The notes below the pieces were generated by a model, which had not been told where the DNA came from, did not search any database, and saw nothing but the letters and a program-made list of their open reading frames with translations. A program made the translations under genes and the position numbers. A stretch of 64,000 nt of DNA from Actinernus sp. WN-2022 (taxonomy: Eukaryota; Cnidaria; Anthozoa; Actiniaria; Actinernidae), in the NCBI GenBank assembly GCA_030867875.1, contig JAOWCC010000245.1, positions 55,973-119,972 on the forward strand, in the 5' to 3' direction. Shown here in pieces: positions 1 through 8,928 of the stretch (the stretch's first letter is position 1; each line of letters starts with the position of its first letter).

Positions 1-185
1 GGTAGGCAAAAAATCTTGGATTTCTGACAAAAAACTAAAACCCACTCAATATGCTTCAAAATGATCTCAAACAATCTCCTTGGTAGCTTCAGAACATGAA
101 TGGACTAAGTTGGAGAAAGAATTGAAGAAAAAAATGAACATCTTCAAAAATGGTCAAATCTGGATATTTTTTGCCAGACCGGGTA

Positions 186-365
186 GGCCAAAAATCTCAG
201 ATTTCTGAAAAAAACTAAAAACCACTCAATATGCTTCAAAATTATCTCAAACAATCTCCTTGGTAGCTTCAGAACACGATTGGATTAAGTTGGAGAAAGA
301 ATTGAAGAAAAAAATGAACATCTTCAAAAATGGTCAAATCTGGATATTTTTTGCCAGACCGGGTA
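186..365 (+). repeat. Representative class B monomer, 180 bp
   Basis: This monomer carries the class B block (CAATCTCCTTGGTAGCTTC followed by AGAACA) in place of the class A block. The rest aligns base for base with class A. This copy also has CTGAAAAAAACT instead of CTGACAAAAACT, ACCACTC instead of ACAACTC, and CACGATTGG. The same combination of variants returns at about 1.65, 52.4 and 54.4 kb, so these are related copies. Class B is one base longer than class A because of the block. Confidence 0.9.
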
Positions 366-1048
366 GGCCAAAAATCTCAGATTTCTGACAAAAACTAAAA
401 ACAACTCAATATGCTTCAAAATTATCTCAAACAATATGCTGATAGTTTGCAGACATGAATGGATTAAGTTGGAGAAAGAATTGAAGAAAAAAATGAACAT
501 CTTCAAAAATGGTCAAATCTGGATATTTTTTGCCAGACCGGGTAGGCCAAAAATCTCAGATTTCTGACAAAAACTAAAAACAACTCAATATGCTTCAAAA
601 TTATCTCAAACAATCTCCTTGGTAGCTTCAGAACACGAATGGATTAAGTTGGAGAAAGAATTGAAGAAAAAAATGAACATCTTCAAAAATGGTCAAATCT
701 GGATATTTTTTGCCAGACCGGGTAGGCCAAAAATCTCAGATTTCTGACAAAAACTAAAAACAACTCAATATGCTTCAAAATTATCTCAAACAATATGCTG
801 ATAGTTTGCAGACATGAATGGATTAAGTTGGAGAAAGAATTGAAGAAAAAAATGAACATCTTCAAAAATGGTCGAATCTGGATATTTTTTGCCAGACCGG
901 GTAGGCGAAAAATCTCAGATTTCTGAAAAAAACTAAAAACAACTCAATATGCTTCAAAATTATCTCAAACAATATGCTGATAGTTTGCAGACATGAATGG
1001 ATTAAGTTGGAGAAAGAATTGAAGAAAAAAATCTACATCTTCAAAAAT

Positions 1049-1051
1049 GGT
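1049..1051 (+). repeat. 30-bp junction deletion (representative of 17)
   Basis: AAAAATGGT joins directly to AGGCG, removing 30 bp that normally hold the T6 tract and GCCAGACCG. GGT occurs at both ends, so 3 bp of microhomology mark the joint. The same joint is at about 2153, 4271, 8098, 12843, 16156, 17808, 24171, 26409, 29435, 32329, 34006, 40010, 42965, 46074, 48854 and 51037. Every copy follows CTACATC instead of GAACATC, so all descend from one event. Confidence 0.9.
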
Positions 1052-1222
1052 AGGCGAAAAATCTCAGATTTCTGACAAAAAGTAAAAACCACTCAATATG
1101 CTTCAAAATGATCTCAAAAATCTCCTTGGTAGCTTCAGAACATGAATGGACTAAGTTGGAGTAAGAATTGAAGAAAAAAATCAACATCTTCAAAAATGGT
1201 AAAATCTGGATTTTTTAGCCAG

Positions 1223-1461
1223 TGTCTATCCTTCATAACATACCTGAATATCCGCTCTCCTTTCTCGACACCTTCATAACACGACCTCAATATCTTCCTG
1301 TCTCCACACATCAGAAGCAGTGTCTATCTTGTTTAGATGGGTTACGTTGTCAGGTCCCAGGAACTCCATGGCCAGTAGGTACATATCCTGTCGAGATATC
1401 GATATCGTTAAGAAGTTTATTCTGCATTTAAGGTACCGACCATTATGATAATTAGTAGACA
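1223..1461 (+). repeat. 239-bp insert copy 1 (reference description)
   Basis: The element runs from TGTCTA to TAGACA, a perfect 6-bp terminal inverted repeat. Counting host bases, CCAGTGTCTA and TAGACACCGG match at 9 of 10 positions as inverted repeats. Removing the insert restores the GCCAG-ACCGGG junction, and no target duplication is seen. Inside are a 12-bp palindrome GATATCGATATC at 1395-1406, two related segments beginning CCTTCATAACA 41 bp apart, and a second CAGTGTCTATC at offset 96. This copy has two private changes, G at 1340 and A at 1410. A 69-codon frame opens at a GTG overlapping the left end, with no sign of being a real gene. TG...CA ends suggest a solo LTR or TRIM remnant, and the short inverted repeats a MITE. 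A captured second satellite unit is equally possible. Confidence 0.85.
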
Positions 1462-2514
1462 CCGGGTAGGCAAAAAATCTTGGATTTCTGACAAAAAACT
1501 AAAACCCACTCAATATGCTTCAAAATGATCTCAAACAATCTCCTTGGTAGCTTCAGAACATGAATGGACTAAGTTGGAGAAAGAATTGAAGAAAAAAATG
1601 AACATCTTCAAAAATGGTCAAATCTGGATATTTTTGCCAGACCGGGTAGGCCAAAAATCTCAGATTTCTGAAAAAAACTAAAAACCACTCAATATGCTAC
1701 AAAATGATCTCAAACAATCTCCTTGGTAGCTTCAGAACACGATTGGATTAAGTTGGAGAAAGAATTGAAGAAAAAAATGAACATCTTCAAAAATGGTCAA
1801 ATCTGGATATTTTTTGCCAGACCGGGTAGGCCAAAAATCTCAGATTTCTGACAAAAACTAAAAACAACTCAATATGCTTCAAAATTATCTCAAACAATAT
1901 GCTGATAGTTTGCAGACATGAATGGATTAAGTTGGAGAAAGAATTGAAGAAAAAAATGAACATCTTCAAAAATGGTCAAATCTGGATATTTTTTGCCAGA
2001 CCGGGTAGGCCAAAAATCTCAGATTTCTGACAAAAACTAAAAACAACTCAATATGCTTCAAAATTATCTCAAACAATATGCTGATAGTTTGCAGACATGA
2101 ATGGATTAAGTTGGAGAAAGAATTGAAGAAAAAAATCTACATCTTCAAAAATGGTAGGCGAAAAATCTCAGATTTCTGACAAAAAGTAAAAACCACTCAA
2201 TATGCTTCAAAATGATCTCAAAAATCTCCTTGGTAGCTTCAGGACATGAATGGACTAAGTTGGAAAAAGAATTGAAGAAAAAAATGAACATCTTCAAAAA
2301 TGGTCAATTCTGGATATTTTTTGCCAGACCGGGTAGGCGAAAAATCTCAGATTTCTGAAAAAAACTAAAAACAACTCAATATGCTTCAAAATTATCTCAA
2401 ACAATATGCTGATAGTTTGCAGACATGAATGGATTAAGTTGGAGAAAGAATTGAAGAAAAAAATGAACATCTTCAAAAATGGTCGAATCTGGATATTTTT
2501 TGCCAGACCGGGTA

Positions 2515-2693
2515 GGCCAAAAATCTCAGATTTCTGACAAAAACTAAAAACAACTCAATATGCTTCAAAATTATCTCAAACAATATGCTGATAGTTTGCA
2601 GACATGAATGGATTAAGTTGGAGAAAGAATTGAAGAAAAAAATGAACATCTTCAAAAATGGTCAAATCTGGATATTTTTTGCCAGACCGGGTA
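2515..2693 (+). repeat. Representative class A monomer, 179 bp
   Basis: This is a typical copy of the majority monomer. It holds A or T tracts at monomer positions 5-9, 25-29, 32-36, 122-128, 140-144 and 161-166. CAATATGCT occurs twice, 25 bp apart (monomer positions 42 and 67), and the second copy begins the class A block. The GCCAGACCGGGTA junction closes the unit. Neighbouring copies up to about 4.1 kb differ by very few bases, which points to recent amplification or efficient homogenisation. Confidence 0.93.
2676..2692 (+). promoter_or_regulatory. CENP-B-box-like motif at the monomer junction (weak)
   Basis: The 17 bases TTTTTGCCAGACCGGGT match 6 of the 9 essential positions of the mammalian CENP-B box (TT and CGGG present, CG and the central A absent). 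It is present in nearly every monomer junction. The missing CG and A make binding by a CENP-B-like protein doubtful, and no such system is established for the kind of organism I infer. Confidence 0.2.
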
Positions 2694-4444
2694 GGCCAAA
2701 AATCTCAGATTTCTGACAAAAACTAAAAACAACTCAATATGCTTCAAAATTATCTCAAACAATATGCTGATAGTTTGCAGACATGAATGGATTAAGTTGG
2801 AGAAAGAATTGAAGAAAAAAATGAACATCTTCAAAAATGGTCAAATCTGGATATTTTTTGCCAGACCGGGTAGGCCAAAAATCTCAGATTTCTGACAAAA
2901 ACTAAAAACAACTCAATATGCTTCAAAATTATCTCAAACAATATGCTGATAGTTTGCAGACATGAATGGATTAAGTTGGAGAAAGAATTGAAGAAAAAAA
3001 TGAACATCTTCAAAAATGGTCAAATCTGGATATTTTTTGCCCGACCGGGTAGGCCAAAAATCTCAGATTTCTGACAAAAACTAAAAACAACTCAATATGC
3101 TTCAAAATTATCTCAAACAATATGCTGATAGTTTGCAGACATGAATGGATTAAGTTGGAGAAAGAATTGAAGAAAAAAATGAACATCTTCAAAAATGGTC
3201 AAATCTGGATATTTTTTGCCCGACCGGGTAGGCGAAAAATCTCAGATTTCTGACAAAAACTAAAAACAACTCAATATGCTTCAAAATTATCTCAAACAAT
3301 ATGCTGATAGTTTGCAGACATGAATGGATTAAGTTGGAGAAAGAATTGAAGAAAAAAATGAACATCTTCAAAAATGGTCAAATCTGGATATTTTTTGCCA
3401 GACCGGGTAGGCCAAAAATCTCAGATTTCTGACAAAAACTAAAAACAACTCAATATGCTTCAAAATTATCTCAAACAATATGCTGATAGTTTGCAGACAT
3501 GAATGGATTAAGTTGGAGAAAGAATTGAAGAAAAAAATGAACATCTTCAAAAATGGTCAAATCTGGATATTTTTTGCCAGACCGGGTAGGCCAAAAATCT
3601 CAGATTTCTGACAAAAACTAAAAACAACTCAATATGCTTCAAAATTATCTCAAACAATATGCTGATAGTTTGCAGACATGAATGGATTAAGTTGGAGAAA
3701 GAATTGAAGAAAAAAATGAACATCTTCAAAAATGGTCAAATCTGGATATTTTTTGCCAGACCGGGTAGGCCAAAAATCTCAGATTTCTGACAAAAACTAA
3801 AAACAACTCAATATGCTTCAAAATTATCTCAAACAATATGCTGATAGTTTGCAGACATGAATGGATTAAGTTGGAGAAAGAATTGAAGAAAAAAATGAAC
3901 ATCTTCAAAAATGGTCAAATCTGGATATTTTTTGCCAGACCGGGTAGACCAAAAATCTCAGATTTCTGACAAAAACTAAAAACAACTCAATATGCTTCAA
4001 AATTATCTCAAACAATATGCTGATAGTTTGCAGACATGAATGGATTAAGTTGGAGAAAGAATTGAAGAAAAAAATGAACATCTTCAAAAATGGTCAAATC
4101 TGGATATTTTTTGCCAGACCGGGTAGGCCAAAAATCTCAGATTTCTGACAAAAACTAAAAACAACTCAATATGCTTCAAAATTATCTCAAACAATATGCT
4201 GATAGTTTGCAGACATGAATGGATTAAGTTGGAGAAAGAATTGAAGAAAAAAATCTACATCTTCAAAAATGGTAGGCGAAAAATCTCAGATTTCTGACAA
4301 AAAGTAAAAACCACTCAATATGCTTCAAAATGATCTCAAAAATCTCCTTGGTAGCTTCAGAACATGAATGGACTAAGTTGGAGTTAGAATTGAAGAAAAA
4401 AATCAACATCTTCAAAAATGGTCAAATCTGGATTTTTTAGCCAG

Positions 4445-4683
4445 TGTCTATCCTTCATAACATACCTGAATATCCGCTCTCCTTTCTCGACACCTTCATA
4501 ACACGACCTCAATATCTTCCTGTCTCCACACATCAGAAGCAGTGTCTATCTTGTTTAGATGAGTTACGTTGTCAGGTCCCAGGAACTCCATGGCCAGTAG
4601 GTACATATCCTGTCGAGATATCGATATCGTTTAGAAGTTTATTCTGCATTTAAGGTACCGACCATTATGATAATTAGTAGACA
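4445..4683 (+). repeat. 239-bp insert copy 2 (first of pair)
   Basis: This is the majority sequence of the element. The upstream B monomer has the GGAGTTAG variant and CAACATC, which mark the first member of most pairs. A junction-deleted monomer lies one unit upstream. Confidence 0.9.
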
Positions 4684-4862
4684 CCGGGTAGGCAAAAAAT
4701 CTTGGATTTCTGACAAAAAACTAAAACCCACTCAATATGCTTCAAAATGATCTCAAACAATCTCCTTGGTAGCTTCAGAACATGAATGGACTAAGTTGGA
4801 GAAAGAATTGAAGAAAAAAATGAACATCTTCAAAAATGGTCAAATCTGGATTTTTTAGCCAG
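4684..4862 (+). repeat. Single 179-bp class B spacer inside an insert pair
   Basis: This monomer has GCAAAAAATCTTGG at its start and ACTAAAACCCACTC, the diagnostic form that follows almost every insert. It ends GGATTTTTTAGCCAG instead of GGATATTTTTTGCCAG, the form found directly left of inserts. Insert plus spacer give the 418-bp period of the pairs. Confidence 0.9.
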
Positions 4863-5101
4863 TGTCTATCCTTCATAACATACCTGAATATCTGCTCTCC
4901 TTTCTCGACACCTTCATAACACGACCTCAATATCTTCCTGTCTCCACACATCAGAAGCAGTGTCTATCTTGTTTAGATGAGTTACGTTGTCAGGTCCCAG
5001 GAACTCCATGGCCAGTAGGTACATATCCTGTCGAGATATCGATATCGTTTAGAAGTTTATTCTGCATTTAAGGTACCGACCATTATGATAATTAGTAGAC
5101 A
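4863..5101 (+). repeat. 239-bp insert copy 3 (second of pair, C-to-T variant)
   Basis: It differs from the majority at element offset 31, where CCGCTC reads CTGCTC (position 4893), a loss of a CpG as expected from deamination of methylated cytosine. A monomer with a 25-bp deletion lies 648 bp after the start of this copy. Confidence 0.9.
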
Positions 5102-8100
5102 CCGGGTAGGCAAAAAATCTTGGATTTCTGACAAAAAACTAAAACCCACTCAATATGCTTCAAAATGATCTCAAACAATCTCCTTGGTAGCTTCAGAACA
5201 TGAATGGACTAAGTTGGAGAAAGAATTGAAGAAAAAAATGAACATCTTCAAAAATGGTCGAATCTGGATATTTTTTGCCAGACCGGGTAGGGCAAAAATC
5301 TCAGATTTCTGACAAAAACTAAAAACAACTCAATATGCTTCAAAATTATCTCAAACAATATGCTGATAGTTTGCAGACATGAATGGATTAAGTTGGAGAA
5401 AGAATTGAAGAAAAAAAATGAACATCTTCAAAAATGGTCAAATCTGGATATTTTTTGCCAGACCGGGTAGGCCAAAAATCTCAGATTTCTGACAAAAACT
5501 AAAAACAACTCAATATGCTGATAGTTTGCAGACATGAATGGATTAAGTTGGAGAAAGAATTGAAGAAAAAAATGAACATCTTCAAAAATGGTCAAATCTG
5601 GATATTTTTTGCCAGACCGGGTAGACCAAAAATCTCAGATTTCTGACAAAAACTAAAAACAACTCAATATGCTTCAAAATTATCTCAAACAATATGCTGA
5701 TAGTTTGCAGACATGAATGGATTAAGTTGGAGAAAGAATTGAAGAAAAAAATGAACATCTTCAAAAATGGTCAAATCTGGATATTTTTTGCCAGACCGGG
5801 TAGACCAAAAATCTCAGATTTCTGACAAAAACTAAAAACAACTCAATATGCTTCAAAATGATCTCAAACAATCTCCTTGGTAGCTTCAGAACACGAATGG
5901 ATTAAGTTGGAGAAAGAATTGAAGAAAAAAATGAACATCTTCAAAAATGGTCAAATCTGGATATTTTTTGCCAGACCGGGTAGGCCAAAAATCTCAGATT
6001 TCTGACAAAAACTAAAAACAACTCAATATGCTTCAAAATTATCTCAAACAATATGCTGATAGTTTGCAGACATGAACGGATTAAGTTGGAGAAAGAATTG
6101 AAGAAAAAAATGAACATCTTCAAAAATGGTCGAATCTGGATATTTTTTGCCAGACCGGGTAGGCCAAAAATCTCAGATTTCTGACAAAAACTAAAAACAA
6201 CTCAATATGCTTCAAAATTATCTCAAACAATATGCTGATAGTTTGCAGACATGAATGGATTAAGTTGGAGAAAGAATTGAAGAAAAAAAATGAACATCTT
6301 CAAAAATGGTCAAATCTGGATATTTTTTGCCAGACCGGGTAGGCCAAAAATCTCAGATTTCTGACAAAAACTAAAAACAACTCAATATGCTTCAAAATTA
6401 TCTCAAACAATATGCTGATAGTTTGCAGACATGAATGGATTAAGTTGGAGAAAGAATTGAAGAAAAAAATGAACATCTTCAAAAATGGTCAAATCTGGAT
6501 ATTTTTTACCAGACCGGGTAGGCCAAAAATCTCAGATTTCTGACAAAAACTAAAAACAACTCAATATGCTTCAAAATTATCTCAAACAATATGCTGATAG
6601 TTTGCAGACATGAATGGATTAAGTTGGAGAAAGAATTGAAGAAAAAAATGAACATCTTCAAAAATGGTCAAATCTGGATATTTTTTGCCAGACCGGGTAG
6701 GCCAAAAATCTCAGATTTCTGACAAAAACTAAAAACAACTCAATATGCTTCAAAATTATCTCAAACAATATGCTGATAGTTTGCAGACATGAATGGATTA
6801 AGTTGGAGAAAGAATTGAAGAAAAAAATGAACATCTTCAAAAATGGTCAAATCTGGATATTTTTTGCCAGACCGGGTAGGCCAAAAATCTCAGATTTCTG
6901 ACAAAAACTAAAAACAACTCAATATGCTTCAAAATTATCTCAAACAATATGCTGATAGTTTGCAGACATGAATGGATTAAGTTGGAGAAAGAATTGAAGA
7001 AAAAAATGAACATCTTCAAAAATGGTCAAATCTGGATATTTTTTGCCCGACCGGGTAGGCGAAAAATCTCAGATTTCTGACAAAAACTAAAAACAACTCA
7101 ATATGCTTCAAAATTATCTCAAACAATATGCTGATAGTTTGCAGACATGAATGGATTAAGTTGGAGAAAGAATTGAAGAAAAAAATGAACATCTTCAAAA
7201 ATGGTCAAATCTGGATATTTTTTGCCAGACCGGGTAGGCCAAAAATCTCAGATTTCTGACAAAAACTAAAAACAACTCAATATGCTTCAAAATTATCTCA
7301 AACAATATGCTGATAGTTTGCAGACATGAATGGATTAAGTTGGAGAAAGAATTGAAGAAAAAAATGAACATCTTCAAAAATGGTCAAATCTGGATATTTT
7401 TTGCCAGACCGGGTAGGCCAAAAATCTCAGATTTCTGACAAAAACTAAAAACAACTCAATATGCTTCAAAATTATCTCAAACAATATGCTGATAGTTTGC
7501 AGACATGAATGGATTAAGTTGGAGAAAGAATTGAAGAAAAAAATGAACATCTTCAAAAATGGTCAAATCTGGATATTTTTTGCCAGACCGGGTAGGCCAA
7601 AAATCTCAGATTTCTGACAAAAACTAAAAACAACTCAATATGCTTCAAAATTATCTCAAACAATATGCTGATAGTTTGCAGACATGAATGGATTAAGTTG
7701 GAGAAAGAATTGAAGAAAAAAATGAACATCTTCAAAAATGGTCAAATCTGGATATTTTTTGCCAGACCGGGTAGACCAAAAATCTCAGATTTCTGACAAA
7801 AACTAAAAACAACTCAATATGCTTCAAAATTATCTCAAACAATATGCTGATAGTTTGCAGACATGAATGGATTAAGTTGGAGAAAGAATTGAAGAAAAAA
7901 ATGAACATCTTCAAAAATGGTCAAATCTGGATATTTTTTGCCAGACCGGGTAGACCAAAAATCTCAGATTTCTGACAAAAACTAAAAACAACTCAATATG
8001 CTTCAAAATTATCTCAAACAATATGCTGATAGTTTGCAGACATGAATGGATTAAGTTGGAGAAAGAATTGAAGAAAACAATCTACATCTTCAAAAATGGT

Positions 8101-8271
8101 AGGCGAAAAATCTCAGATTTCTGACAAAAAGTAAAAACCACTCAATATGCTTCAAAATGATCTCAAAAATCTCCTTGGTAGCTTCAGAACATGAATGGAC
8201 TAAGTTGGAGTTAGAATTGAAGAAAAAAATCAACATCTTCAAAAATGGTCAAATCTGGATTTTTTAGCCAG
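5102..8271 (+). repeat. Module of 17-18 monomers, mostly class A
   Basis: The order starts with a post-insert B monomer, a GGGCAAAA subtype, an A8 subtype, then a 25-bp-deleted monomer at 5511 and GTAGACC subtypes. One class B monomer lies near 5.8-5.94 kb, followed by an A monomer with CATGAACGG at 6072-6080. From 6.3 kb the run is class A, with a G-to-A change at the junction (6508). Most of 6.3-7.9 kb recurs at 9.25-10.87 kb with a constant offset of 2955 bp. The run ends with a junction-deleted monomer at 8098 and a B monomer. Confidence 0.85.
5461..5614 (+). repeat. 154-bp monomer with 25-bp internal deletion
   Basis: ACTCAATATGCT runs straight into GATAGTTTGC. The intervening 25 bp between the two CAATATGCT copies of a class A monomer are missing together with one of the two copies. 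Junction landmarks at 5461 and 5615 give the 154-bp period directly. The product is what slippage or recombination between the 9-bp direct repeats would leave. Confidence 0.9.
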
Positions 8272-8510
8272 TGTCTATCCTTCATAACATACCTGAATAT
8301 CCGCTCTCCTTTCTCGACACCTTCATAACACGACCTCAATATCTTCCTGTCTCCACACATCAGAAGCAGTGTCTATCTTGTTTAGATGAGTTACGTTGTC
8401 AGGTCCCAGGAACTCCATGGCCAGTAGGTACATATCCTGTCGAGATATCGATATCGTTTAGAAGTTTATTCTGCATTTAAGGTACCGACCATTATGATAA
8501 TTAGTAGACA
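8272..8510 (+). repeat. 239-bp insert copy 4 (first of pair)
   Basis: Majority sequence. The upstream junction-deleted monomer has GAAAACAATCTAC, a variant shared with the units before copies 6, 12 and 23, which groups these four modules. Confidence 0.9.
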
Positions 8511-8689
8511 CCGGGTAGGCAAAAAATCTTGGATTTCTGACAAAAAACTAAAACCCACTCAATATGCTTCAAAATGATCTCAAACAATCTCCTTGGTAGC
8601 TTCAGAACATGAATGGACTAAGTTGGAGAAAGAATTGAAGAAAAAAATGAACATCTTCAAAAATGGTCAAATCTGGATTTTTTAGCCAG

Positions 8690-8928
8690 TGTCTATCCTT
8701 CATAACATACCTGAATATCCGCTCTCCTTTCTCGACACCTTCATAACACGACCTCAATATCTTCCTGTCTCCACACATCAGAAGCAGTGTCTATCTTGTT
8801 TAGATGAGTTACGTTGTCAGGTCCCAGGAACTCCATGGCCAGTAGGTACATATCCTGTCGAGATATCGATATCGTTTAGAAGTTTATTCTGCATTTAAGG
8901 TACCGACCATTATGATAATTAGTAGACA
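8690..8928 (+). repeat. 239-bp insert copy 5 (second of pair)
   Basis: It is the majority form with CCGCTC at offset 31. It lies 418 bp from its partner with one post-insert-type B monomer between. Confidence 0.9.

Larger units (their letters stand above)
1..1222 (+). repeat. Mixed A/B monomers before the first insert
   Basis: The order is a post-insert-type B monomer (GCAAAAAATCTTGG), a B monomer with CACGATTGG, an A, a B, an A, an A with CGAAAA and CTGAAAAAAACT, then a junction-deleted monomer at about 1049 and a B monomer that carries the first insert. Base 1 corresponds to base 1465 downstream of the first insert, so another insert probably ends three to four bases before this window begins. 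Confidence 0.85.
1462..4444 (+). repeat. Monomer run with a long pure class A stretch
   Basis: After one post-insert B monomer and one CACGATTGG B monomer come two A monomers, a junction-deleted unit at about 2153 and a B monomer whose insert site is intact. From about 2336 to 4250 there are about eleven class A monomers in a row, two of them with GCCCGACC at the junction (about 3.04 and 3.22 kb) and one GTAGACC subtype near 3.95 kb. A junction-deleted monomer at 4271 and a B monomer lead into the next insert. Confidence 0.88.

Noticed and set aside
1222..1431. 69-codon + strand open frame present in every insert copy
   Set aside because: It starts at a GTG that overlaps the insert boundary, has no ATG, no recognisable domain and no upstream signals. 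Its preservation follows from the copies being nearly identical, not from coding constraint.
1223..1461. Helitron or CACTA-type transposon as source of the insert
   Set aside because: A Helitron should start TC and end CTRR with a hairpin at an AT target, and CACTA elements start CACTA or CACTG with longer inverted repeats. Neither fits. The TG...CA ends fit an LTR better, but no target duplication or internal LTR signals are visible.
1274..1462. Minus-strand frame across insert copy 1 with a plausible-looking protein
   Set aside because: It is open only because of the private change at 1410. The other copies have a stop there, and I recognise no family in the translation.
2160..2340. Array-wide inversion or reverse-strand monomers
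   Set aside because: I looked for the reverse complement of the monomer landmarks (for example TTTTTGGCC and AACTTAATCC on the + strand) and found none. All units face the same way.
2473..2655. 60-codon minus-strand frames repeated in most class A monomers
   Set aside because: They start at TTG, span a single monomer and overlap the next by four bases. Since 179 is not a multiple of three the frame cannot run through the array. The hydrophobic composition only reflects A-rich repeats read in reverse.
2676..2692. Functional CENP-B box
   Set aside because: Three of nine essential positions are missing, including the CpG of TTCG, so I keep it only as a weak motif.
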